64,000 nucleotides of DNA, taken from NCBI GenBank assembly GCA_017470045.1, contig JAFUFG010000001.1, positions 62,001-126,000 of the forward strand. The letters run 5' to 3'. Under the pieces are notes generated by a model. That model saw nothing but the letters and a program-made list of their open reading frames with translations, had not been told where the DNA came from and searched no databases. Shown in pieces: positions 46,684-54,703 of this stretch. Position 1 is the first letter of the stretch. The number at the start of each line of letters is the position of its first letter. Source of the DNA: Bacilli bacterium (GTDB taxonomy: Bacteria; Bacillota_I; Bacilli_A; RF39; UBA660). The position numbers and the translations under genes were made by a program.

Positions 46684-48078
46684 ATGGCTTACGAAGATTT
46701 AACAGGAAAAACAGTTGGTAAGTACAAATGTATTGAAATGGTTGGTAAACGTAGTAACGGAGTACCAATCTACAAATGCGAATGTAAAGATTGTGGGTGG
46801 ATTGGAGATGTCAATTATAGTACAATAATTGATTCCGATAACCATCCAAAATGTGCACACAAATGGAATTATAATGATTGGATTGGTAAAGATATTGGTA
46901 GATATCATGTAATATCAATTGATCATGTAGAAGAAGTTCCATTTGGTACAAGTCATTATCCAAGATATTATTTTAACGTAATGTGTAATAGATGCGGAAT
47001 GCCAGCTATTATTACAGATAATGATATAAAGAAAGATATGAAAAATACAAATTTAAATGCGATAACAAAATGTTCTCATAATGTTGATGAATCTAAAATA
47101 GTTGGTATGCAATTTGGTAAATATAAAATTACTAAAAATATGGGTAGAGTTAATGGTAGAATAATGGTAGAAGCTGTTTGTACTAAATGCGGATTTGTTA
47201 AAACTTATAGACTTAATGATCTTAAAGATAGATCCAACGACAATCAGGAAATATGCACTCATAAATATACATGGGATCAAGAAAAAGAAAGAGAACGCTC
47301 TGGAGAAATTATAGCAGATAAAGGTATTGGTGATACTACTATGGGTAAATATAGTATCATTCAGTTTTTAAAACGGGATGAGTATGGCCATCGAATTTAT
47401 TATGTTCGCTGTAATAGATGTGGATGGGAAGGTAATATGGTAGACCATAATATACTTGCATCAAAAGATAAAATAAATTGTGTGCATCAGACTTCCAGTA
47501 ATATTTGGTCTACTGCTAGATTGGGATATATTTATGATGCTATGGTAGATAGATGCTATAATCCTCATAATGTAAATTATCCTAATTATGGAGCTAAAGG
47601 TATAGGTGTGTGTCCAGAATGGTATGATCCTAATGATCCTAATAATTATATTGGAAAAAGGAATTTTAATAAATTCGCTGTAACTCATGGGTTTACAGAT
47701 TCACTTAGTATTGATAGAATAGATCCTACTAAAGATTATTCTCCAAATAACGTTCAATTTGTTACTCGAAAATATAATTCTATATTTAGAGCTAATGTAG
47801 AGGTTATACATATAATAGGTAATGGAATCGACATTCCTGCTACTATTAGCGGATGGGAAAAAATATTAAATATTGCTGACGGATTTTTAAGAAGAACATT
47901 TAATCCTTCTTTATATCCAGATCCTGCAATGAGATACTATTATATGGTATCTTATATTGTAAATGTATTACAACCTAATGCTTTACCAGGATCATTTGTA
48001 TATAAAGTATATTTTGAAAAACCAATAGGATATGATTTTAAAACTTCATTCGATTTGTATCCTACTAAAAAAGAATAA
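46684..48078 (+). CDS. Free-standing HNH-type endonuclease with zinc-ribbon repeats
   Basis: 464 residues, ribosome binding site TAGGAGG. Residues 1-270 hold four imperfect repeats of the form GKY.VI...C..CG.......C.H (for example CECKDCGWIG and CTKCGFVK), each a likely zinc ribbon. The C-terminal part has MVDRCYNPHNVNYPNYGAKG, then CPEWYDP, and LSIDRIDPTKDYSPNNVQFV: the pattern of HNH/AP2-type homing endonucleases. It is not inside a recognisable intron. The broken copy at 42147-42586 resembles its repeat part. Confidence 0.75.
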   Translation: MAYEDLTGKTVGKYKCIEMVGKRSNGVPIYKCECKDCGWIGDVNYSTIIDSDNHPKCAHKWNYNDWIGKDIGRYHVISIDHVEEVPFGTSHYPRYYFNVMCNRCGMPAIITDNDIKKDMKNTNLNAITKCSHNVDESKIVGMQFGKYKITKNMGRVNGRIMVEAVCTKCGFVKTYRLNDLKDRSNDNQEICTHKYTWDQEKERERSGEIIADKGIGDTTMGKYSIIQFLKRDEYGHRIYYVRCNRCGWEGNMVDHNILASKDKINCVHQTSSNIWSTARLGYIYDAMVDRCYNPHNVNYPNYGAKGIGVCPEWYDPNDPNNYIGKRNFNKFAVTHGFTDSLSIDRIDPTKDYSPNNVQFVTRKYNSIFRANVEVIHIIGNGIDIPATISGWEKILNIADGFLRRTFNPSLYPDPAMRYYYMVSYIVNVLQPNALPGSFVYKVYFEKPIGYDFKTSFDLYPTKKE

Positions 48079-48080
48079 TA

Positions 48081-48110
48081 AATACGGAGGTCCATATGGA
48101 CCTCCGTATT
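48081..48110. terminator. CATATG-centred palindromic terminator
   Basis: 30-base perfect palindrome, half-arm AATACGGAGGTCCAT, between convergent genes. Confidence 0.75.
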
Positions 48111-48117
48111 ATTTAAA

Positions 48118-48891
48118 TTAAACTGCAATAATCATAGGCTGGAATCTATTACTTGCACTTACATAACTATCACGTAAGACTGTAATACAGTCATCACGCC
48201 TAGCTGAATAGTCCACCAATACATCCAAATTCAAATCAGTTGTAGCAAATGCACTCTCCACATTCTGATAGTATTTGAGTTGGTGATATAAGAATATTGC
48301 TACATCACAGCAAGCTAATTGCTCAAATACTTCCATTTGTGTTGGAGGTATAGTCATTAAATTTTTTGAATGTTTAACAAATAATTGTATAGGTATAGCT
48401 TTTAAGTATTGAGTCATATTATTAGATAATGCCGACTCAAGTCTAATCATATTAGGAGGAACGAATTGTAAGTATATAGAACACTTAAGCATACTAGTAT
48501 GATCATTCAACATTTGGTACATTCCTATATCGTCCATACTTATAGAGTTGGAGAAAAAGTCAAACATTGAAAAATAACTAGCAGTACCATATCCCCATCC
48601 TGGAGAGGTCTTACTTAATTCATTCCAAAGAATATCTCCACAACCTAAAATCTCTACTGAGTTACATACCTTCTCATCTATTAAATATACATTACCTTTC
48701 TTTCTATCGTCTGTAAGATAGTATGGTATCATGTGAGGGATAAAGCGTGAGAAAGCAGTTAGTGTTTCTTTTTCTATTACTTGATCTGCCCATACATCTT
48801 TACTAAGAGATTCTGGCAGATTAAGTTGTTTGGTTCCTAGTCTATGCTCTATTAGATTTAATAAGTCTGTCATTCTGTTTAACATCGGCAT
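48118..48891 (-). CDS. Virion structural protein candidate (neck/tail completion-like)
   Basis: 257 residues, ribosome binding site AGAGAGGTG. The N-terminus (DLLNLIEHRLGTKQLNLPES, then KDVWADQVIEKETLTAFSRF) and a later PGWGYG segment look like conserved virion proteins of large myophages, possibly neck or tail-completion proteins. I recognise the style rather than a defined family. Single-gene unit. Confidence 0.45.
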   Translation of the reverse strand: MPMLNRMTDLLNLIEHRLGTKQLNLPESLSKDVWADQVIEKETLTAFSRFIPHMIPYYLTDDRKKGNVYLIDEKVCNSVEILGCGDILWNELSKTSPGWGYGTASYFSMFDFFSNSISMDDIGMYQMLNDHTSMLKCSIYLQFVPPNMIRLESALSNNMTQYLKAIPIQLFVKHSKNLMTIPPTQMEVFEQLACCDVAIFLYHQLKYYQNVESAFATTDLNLDVLVDYSARRDDCITVLRDSYVSASNRFQPMIIAV

Positions 48892-49012
48892 ATAAATACA
48901 CCTCTCTTTATTGTATCTATTTTAATGGATTTATTAAAATGTTAAAGAGGTATCAACTTAATTATTAATAGGTAATTTATTTTTTAATGAGATAATATAT
49001 ACATGAATGGAA

Positions 49013-49036
49013 TTGGGTATACATATGTATACCCAA
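49013..49036. terminator. CATATG-centred palindrome
   Basis: 24-base perfect palindrome, half-arm TTGGGTATACAT, between divergent genes; possibly regulatory for the RNA polymerase gene that follows. Confidence 0.55.
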
Positions 49037-49081
49037 GTATAAATTGTTTGTTTTTATTATTAAATATAAGGAGTGGAAAGT

Positions 49082-51265
49082 ATGAATGTACCAACTGATT
49101 ATTTAACTAATTATCAGAACTATTTTGTATTTGAATCATTAGTGAGAAATGGTACTATGAGTATTAAGACTAGTGATATTAATCTTAGTAATTATCAAGA
49201 TTATTATTACGGGATTAAAAACATTTTAAAAGACGGGATTGAGTTACAAAGAGTACAGCAGATGAAAATTACGGTGGACTTTGGGAATGGTGATATCGTA
49301 AATCTGTCTATCTTTGATTTGTATTATAATATCATTATGTGGTATATAGTGATTAGAACAGGATTGGTAATTGATGGTGGAGCACTGTTCTATCCGAAAC
49401 ATATGACACAAAAAGCAATAAAGAAATATTTAGATAAATATGTAATTCTGAATAGAAAGAAGTTTAGTCCTAAAGAAATTAATAATATATTAGACGATAC
49501 TTTATACAGGTTTAGTGATGTAGATGAATTCTCATTCTATTTGGCTAATACTATTAATCTAAAAGATAATATTGAATTAATGAATGCAATTCCTGAATTC
49601 AATGATCTCTTACATACATCATTAGAGAACGTTAGAATAGAGAATGTTAAAGATGAAGGAATGAAGAGAGCATATCGTAGTATAGAGATTATTAAAAATG
49701 ATAGTGAAAGAGTGCTGGGATATGATCACTGTTTAAAGAATTCTTTTGAAGCAGAAGAAGGAACTAATGAAAGACAGTATAAAGAATTTGCGATACATAT
49801 TGGATCTAAACCAAATGGTAATGGAGGAGTACATCCGCATATTATTGATAAGAGTTATTTGACTGCTGGTTTGGAACATGTAGCCGACCAGTTTGTTGAT
49901 TCTGCTAGTAGTCGTGTAGCTCAGATTCAAATGAAAAAGAATACTGGGACTAGTGGTAATTTTGCTAGAATATTAGGCGATAATAATATGGATTCTATTA
50001 TTAATCCTGATCCTAATTTCAAGTGCGATACCAAAAACTTTGAAGTGTATACAGTAGAAGATGAAAAGTTCTTAGATATGATTGTTGGTAGATATTATAA
50101 GTTGGATCCTGATGGGGCAGATTTCTTAGTTGGACCTAAAGACTATTTCTTAATTGGAACGACTATTTACATGTATTCTCCTATGACTTGTGCTAGTGCA
50201 GCCCACGGTAATGGAATATGTTACAGATGTTATGGTGATCTGGCATATGTAAATAATAATATTAAAGTTGGTAAATTTGCTTCTGATGAATTAAGCTCTC
50301 AGTTAACTCAGAGACAATTATCTGCTAAACATTTGTTAGAAACAGTTGTTAAGAAGATTATTTGGAGTAAAGAGTTTGATTTAATATTTGATATTAACGT
50401 AAATAAAATCTTCATCAAACCAGAGTCTACAGGGTATCTGTTTATTAATCCAGAAGAAATATATTACGAAAATGAAGATGAATACGTTAATAATATGGAC
50501 GATGATGATATGGCCAATACCAGATATATTACTGAATTAGAGTATATCGATAGTCTTGGAGTTCAGCATGTAATCGGATCTGAAGATGGAACTAATATGT
50601 ATCTTACTAAAGAATTCGAGAAGTATTTACAAACTGGTGCTGAAATGACTGATGATGGTATGTACAAGATAGACATATCTTATCTTGCAAGTTCAGAGTA
50701 TACTGAATTTGATTTGTTCTCAATTCATATCAGCAATAATGATATTGGTAAAAACCTGAAAGATATAGAGAATCTAATTAATAGAAAGAATACTACCACG
50801 TCTTTTAATAAAGATCAACTGTTACAGCAATTAGTAAGACTGATTATAAATGGTAAACTTAATATTAAAGCTGTACATCTTGAAGTATTATTAAGCAATC
50901 AGATTAGATCTTCTAGAGATATATTAAAGAAACCGGATTGGAGTGATGAAGATCCGGAATACACTATTCTAACTCTGGATCAAGCTCTTAAAGATAATCC
51001 TAGTGTTATCAATAGTTTGATCTACCAGAACTTAGGATATGTATTGAGTTATCCTTTGACTTATAAGAAGAGTCAACCTTCTAAGATGGATCTGTTCTTT
51101 ATGCTTAGACCTCAAGATTATATAGCAAATTATGTTCCAGAGGACCATCCAAAGACTTATAAAGTTACACCTGCATATCTGACGTATGAAGGTATGAGAA
51201 AGTTGGATGAACTGGAAAAAGAAATGAGTGGTAAGAATGATGATAGTTCCATCCCCAATAATTAG
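49082..51265 (+). CDS. RNA polymerase beta' subunit, C-terminal part
   Basis: 727 residues from the ATG at 49082 (MNVPTDYL), with AAGGAG upstream; an earlier GTG has poorer spacing. The middle holds the beta' zinc site: a Cys in FKCDTKN, then SPMTCASAAHGNGICYRCYG. It is followed by FASDELSSQLTQRQLSAKHL, which corresponds to the GEPGTQLTMRTFH trigger-loop region. It complements the N-terminal half encoded 26 kb upstream. No beta subunit parts are seen here, so they must lie outside. Overlaps the next small ORF. Confidence 0.88.
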   Translation: MNVPTDYLTNYQNYFVFESLVRNGTMSIKTSDINLSNYQDYYYGIKNILKDGIELQRVQQMKITVDFGNGDIVNLSIFDLYYNIIMWYIVIRTGLVIDGGALFYPKHMTQKAIKKYLDKYVILNRKKFSPKEINNILDDTLYRFSDVDEFSFYLANTINLKDNIELMNAIPEFNDLLHTSLENVRIENVKDEGMKRAYRSIEIIKNDSERVLGYDHCLKNSFEAEEGTNERQYKEFAIHIGSKPNGNGGVHPHIIDKSYLTAGLEHVADQFVDSASSRVAQIQMKKNTGTSGNFARILGDNNMDSIINPDPNFKCDTKNFEVYTVEDEKFLDMIVGRYYKLDPDGADFLVGPKDYFLIGTTIYMYSPMTCASAAHGNGICYRCYGDLAYVNNNIKVGKFASDELSSQLTQRQLSAKHLLETVVKKIIWSKEFDLIFDINVNKIFIKPESTGYLFINPEEIYYENEDEYVNNMDDDDMANTRYITELEYIDSLGVQHVIGSEDGTNMYLTKEFEKYLQTGAEMTDDGMYKIDISYLASSEYTEFDLFSIHISNNDIGKNLKDIENLINRKNTTTSFNKDQLLQQLVRLIINGKLNIKAVHLEVLLSNQIRSSRDILKKPDWSDEDPEYTILTLDQALKDNPSVINSLIYQNLGYVLSYPLTYKKSQPSKMDLFFMLRPQDYIANYVPEDHPKTYKVTPAYLTYEGMRKLDELEKEMSGKNDDSSIPNN

Positions 51266-51518
51266 TTTTCTATATGTATCATTAGCAGCTTTAACGCTGC
51301 TAATGATACTGCAAATAGTCTTTTTTAATCTTAATACTAAGATGACAGAAGGGCAGTTTGCTATCGTAGTTACACTGAAGATTGTATTTACTGTAAATGC
51401 TTTATTATGTACATTAGCTGAGATAGAATACTTTTTGCATAATGAATTGTATGAAGAATTGTCTTTTATTGAAGCTGTACCAGCGTGTATTAATGCTGTA
51501 TTAAATTATAAGTTTTAG
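51237..51518 (+). CDS. Small membrane protein overlapping RNA polymerase gene
   Basis: 93 residues if started at the ATG at 51237, overlapping the end of the beta' C-part by 29 bases in another frame. Two hydrophobic segments (about 7-32 and 40-60) suggest a two-pass membrane protein with an acidic C-terminal part. The ribosome binding site is weak, so translational coupling is likely. Not recognised. Confidence 0.5.
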   Translation: MMIVPSPIISFLYVSLAALTLLMILQIVFFNLNTKMTEGQFAIVVTLKIVFTVNALLCTLAEIEYFLHNELYEELSFIEAVPACINAVLNYKF

Positions 51519-51529
51519 GGGTCAATAAA

Positions 51530-53104
51530 ATGAATTACACACCAAAGATAGAATGCTTTAATACACATATTGTAATTCACAATTATGAAATGGAAGATAG
51601 TGTTGAATTTGAAGAATACTTTTCAAGCTACAATAAGATGACTAGACGTTGGGAATTCCCAGCTGGAATAGAATTTCATACTGGTGATGAAGAAGAAGAA
51701 AAACATGTATTGATTCCAGGAGGATTTGATAAAGGACTATTGATAGATTGGTTTAATGATTTTCCTACTAAAGTAGATACATGTGATGAATATGATAAAA
51801 ATATATTTATAAGATTAGCCTATGGTCCAAGAGATGATGTACAACAAGAGGCTATTGACTTTATAGTTGGAAAAGGGAAATATGAGTCTATTAAGAATAA
51901 ACCACAGTTATGTGTAAATTTAAATACTGGTGCTGGTAAAACATTTGTAACTATTGCTTGTTCTGCATATCTTGGATATAAATCTATTATTATGCTTTCT
52001 TCTTTAGGATGGATAGATCAATGGAAAGCTGAGATAATGAGACATACAGATACAGCTCCAAATGAAATTTATATTATTACTGGTGTAAGTAGTATAGCAA
52101 TGATATTACAAGGAAGAGTTAAACTTAATCATATTAAATACTTTCTTGCTAGCCATCAAACCATACATTCTTATGCTATGAACTATGGTTGGGATAAGGT
52201 TACAGAATTATTTAAGTTATTAAGAGTTGGTATTAAAATATATGATGAAGCCCACGTATACTTTAAAAGTTTATGTGAAATAGATTTTCATACTAACACT
52301 CATAAGACTCTATATTTAACTGCTACTCCAGCAAGATCTCAACAAGATGAGAACAGAGTGTATCAATCTTCGTTTGCAGAATGCCCTAAGATAAACTTAT
52401 TCAACGAAGAGACTGATCCTAGAACTCATTATGTAGCATTAATGTATAATAGTCATCCATCTGAAAGAGATATCTCTAAGTGTAATAATAAGAGAGCTCA
52501 AGTGTTTGATGTAAATGCATATTGTAGATATGCTGTTCATAATCCTACTTTTTATAAAATATTACGTATAGTATTAGAAGAGATATTTATTAGAGGAAAA
52601 GCCCTGATATATGTAGGTCTTAATGATGCTATATTACAAATCAAAGATTGGATTATTTATAATTATCCTTGGTTACAGAATCAGATAGGAATATATACTT
52701 CTATTATACCTAGAGATAAAAAAGAAGAAGAAAAGAATAAGTTAATTATTCTTACTACAACTAAATCTGCTGGTGCCGCTCTTGATATTAAAGGACTGAA
52801 AGTTACAGTTATATTAGCTGAAATATTTAAAAGTCAAGTAGTTGCTAGGCAGGCTTTAGGTAGAACCAGAGATAGGAATACTACATGTATAGAATGTGTA
52901 GATACTGGATTCAGTGCTGCTACAGCATGCTATAATAATAAGAAACCAGTAATGGAAAAGTACGCATTAGATACTGAAGAAATATTCTTAGATGATAATA
53001 TGATAGAAAGTAGAGTAGATGAAATTATTAAACATGAAGAAGAGCGTATTAAAACGTTTTATGACAGAGATGGATTGATAGAAATTGCCGAAATAATAGA
53101 GTAG
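51530..53104 (+). CDS. SF2 DNA helicase, UvsW-like
   Basis: 524 residues. Motif I is NTGAGKTF near 132, motif II DEAH at 239-242, motif III LTATPAR near 264 and motif VI QALGRTRDR near 441. There is an N-terminal domain of about 100 residues before the helicase core. Domain size and order fit T4 UvsW, which unwinds branched DNA and R-loops during recombination-dependent replication. Its stop codon lies inside the terminator palindrome. Confidence 0.85.
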   Translation: MNYTPKIECFNTHIVIHNYEMEDSVEFEEYFSSYNKMTRRWEFPAGIEFHTGDEEEEKHVLIPGGFDKGLLIDWFNDFPTKVDTCDEYDKNIFIRLAYGPRDDVQQEAIDFIVGKGKYESIKNKPQLCVNLNTGAGKTFVTIACSAYLGYKSIIMLSSLGWIDQWKAEIMRHTDTAPNEIYIITGVSSIAMILQGRVKLNHIKYFLASHQTIHSYAMNYGWDKVTELFKLLRVGIKIYDEAHVYFKSLCEIDFHTNTHKTLYLTATPARSQQDENRVYQSSFAECPKINLFNEETDPRTHYVALMYNSHPSERDISKCNNKRAQVFDVNAYCRYAVHNPTFYKILRIVLEEIFIRGKALIYVGLNDAILQIKDWIIYNYPWLQNQIGIYTSIIPRDKKEEEKNKLIILTTTKSAGAALDIKGLKVTVILAEIFKSQVVARQALGRTRDRNTTCIECVDTGFSAATACYNNKKPVMEKYALDTEEIFLDDNMIESRVDEIIKHEEERIKTFYDRDGLIEIAEIIE

Positions 53105-53123
53105 ACGCATCTGCGTCTACTCT
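53098..53123. terminator. Palindromic terminator overlapping the helicase stop codon
   Basis: 12-base arms AGAGTAGACGCA/TGCGTCTACTCT around TC; the TAG stop is within the left arm. Confidence 0.75.
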
Positions 53124-53176
53124 AATTTAAATTTGTTTTCAATTATATACTATAATTATGAATAAACGAGAAAGGA
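53116..53176 (+). repeat. Copy 1 of duplicated promoter/RBS block
   Basis: About 60 bases almost identical to 62590-62650: TCTACTCTAATTTAAAT, then AATTATATACTATA, then TTATGAATAAAC and AAAGGAG. It includes a -10-like TATAAT at 53151-53156 and the ribosome binding site of the next gene. Confidence 0.75.
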
Positions 53177-53185
53177 GGATTCGTT

Positions 53186-53416
53186 ATGAAGTCTATCTGT
53201 TTATTCATAAGAACGCATAGTATATTAATACAGGCTATTGTATTAATAATACTAGCAAATGGGTATGTAGTTAATAACTTTTACTCATTAATTATGATTG
53301 GGATATCTGTGGTAGCGTTACATGAAGCTATCAATTTAAAAAACATTTATTCCACCAACGATATACTTGGAATGATATTCATAAATATAATGAGTATCTC
53401 CTATATATTGTTTTAA
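53186..53416 (+). CDS. Small membrane protein
   Basis: 76 residues with AAAGGAGGA upstream. Two or three hydrophobic segments (about 10-30, 33-48, 60-76) and few charges suggest an inner-membrane protein. Expressed from its own duplicated promoter block. Not recognised. Confidence 0.6.
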   Translation: MKSICLFIRTHSILIQAIVLIILANGYVVNNFYSLIMIGISVVALHEAINLKNIYSTNDILGMIFINIMSISYILF

Positions 53417-53437
53417 TACTATCATGTAAAAACGGAA

Positions 53438-53455
53438 AGAGTGTAGATGCACTCT
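53438..53455 (+). terminator. Short hairpin
   Basis: AGAGTG/CACTCT arms after the small membrane protein gene. Weak terminator candidate. Confidence 0.4.
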
Positions 53456-53551
53456 TATCCTCTATATAAATAATAGACTAATGGAAGTACAGACGATAGT
53501 CCAAGGCTTCCCAATTATTTTTTCTACATACCCATTATCTACATGTTTACC

Positions 53552-54694
53552 TTAGCTTATTTTACGAAGAAGCTTTATTTCTTTTTCTTTTTGTTTATTT
53601 GCTTCTTTATCTTTTTCATTATGCCTATGTAATTTTTGTTTTATAATTTTATTACTTAGATTATTTGGATTTGGTATAGTTCCTTTTAACTGTCCTTCAC
53701 GTCTCTGTATTTTTTCACTATTCAATTCTTTAGCTTTTTGGTATTCGTGTTGTAAATCGTCATATTTACTAGCTTGCTGTTTGGCTTTTTCTTGATATTC
53801 TTTATTATCTGAGAGCTTATATACTTGACTTTTAATATATGCTTTGGATAAATTTTTATTGAATTTCTTTTTGTTATCTTTGAATTCATCTTTATCTTCA
53901 GTATCTCCACCAAGAGCTTCAAACCCTATTGTTTTATTTTTATAATGTTTAGCAACTGCGGATATACCTTTTTTAAGACTCGGTTCAAGAGTAACCCCAG
54001 ATTTCTTTTCAGCTTTTTTAATCCATTTTTTCACACCCTCAGTATAAACATTGTATTCTTTCATCAGATCAAAATTATCGTCAGAAATATTATTAAAAAG
54101 ATCAATAGAATCAAAGTATTCTTCAGAACTTTCCCATCCATTGAACTTTTTCCATGCATTAATAGGGCCTGTTACATCAATACCAGTATCGCCTGTTTTG
54201 ATTTTTAACCCAGCTTTCTTAATAGCACTTTCAATAGTCATAGTGGAAGATTTAATACCAGTTCTTTTAGCAAAATCCTGTCTAAAACTCTTAGTCAGAA
54301 TTCCACCACCACTAATAATTCCACCATGCTGTGTATACGGATTACCAATATTTCTATCAGAAAAGATTCCTTTAAATGTACTGCCCTCCGGAGCTTCTAA
54401 TATTATAACTTCAGTATTTTTTTCTTTATCCCACCAGTCTTCATCTACTGTTATAGTATTGTCATCAATATGGACGTGTTTAATAAAATTATTATGCTTA
54501 ATCCATCTAATGACAGATTCTTTTAATCCAGGGCTAGCTACAGCAGATGTTACTCTATTTATATGACCCCAAGGAATACCTCCAGCTGTAGCAGCACTAC
54601 CAAATAAAGAACCCCATGTTTTAGCAGAAATACAAGCATACCAAATCTTTTTATTTGCTTCTTCTAACATAATTTGCTCTAATACACTTATCAT
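53552..54694 (-). CDS. Basic virion protein candidate with protease-like site
   Basis: 380 residues from the ATG at 54694 (MISVLEQI), with TTAGGTGA upstream; an earlier GTG at 54703 directly follows the terminase stop. Residues 1-219 form a mixed globular domain ending NFDLMKEYNVYTE. From Gly220 on the protein is very Lys-rich and helical. The FDLxxEYxxYTE|G junction matches the proposed prohead-protease sites of the internal head proteins at 35-37 kb. Its position after terminase also fits a head role. Confidence 0.6.
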   Translation of the reverse strand: MISVLEQIMLEEANKKIWYACISAKTWGSLFGSAATAGGIPWGHINRVTSAVASPGLKESVIRWIKHNNFIKHVHIDDNTITVDEDWWDKEKNTEVIILEAPEGSTFKGIFSDRNIGNPYTQHGGIISGGGILTKSFRQDFAKRTGIKSSTMTIESAIKKAGLKIKTGDTGIDVTGPINAWKKFNGWESSEEYFDSIDLFNNISDDNFDLMKEYNVYTEGVKKWIKKAEKKSGVTLEPSLKKGISAVAKHYKNKTIGFEALGGDTEDKDEFKDNKKKFNKNLSKAYIKSQVYKLSDNKEYQEKAKQQASKYDDLQHEYQKAKELNSEKIQRREGQLKGTIPNPNNLSNKIIKQKLHRHNEKDKEANKQKEKEIKLLRKIS

Positions 54695-54703
54695 AATAAT
54701 CAC

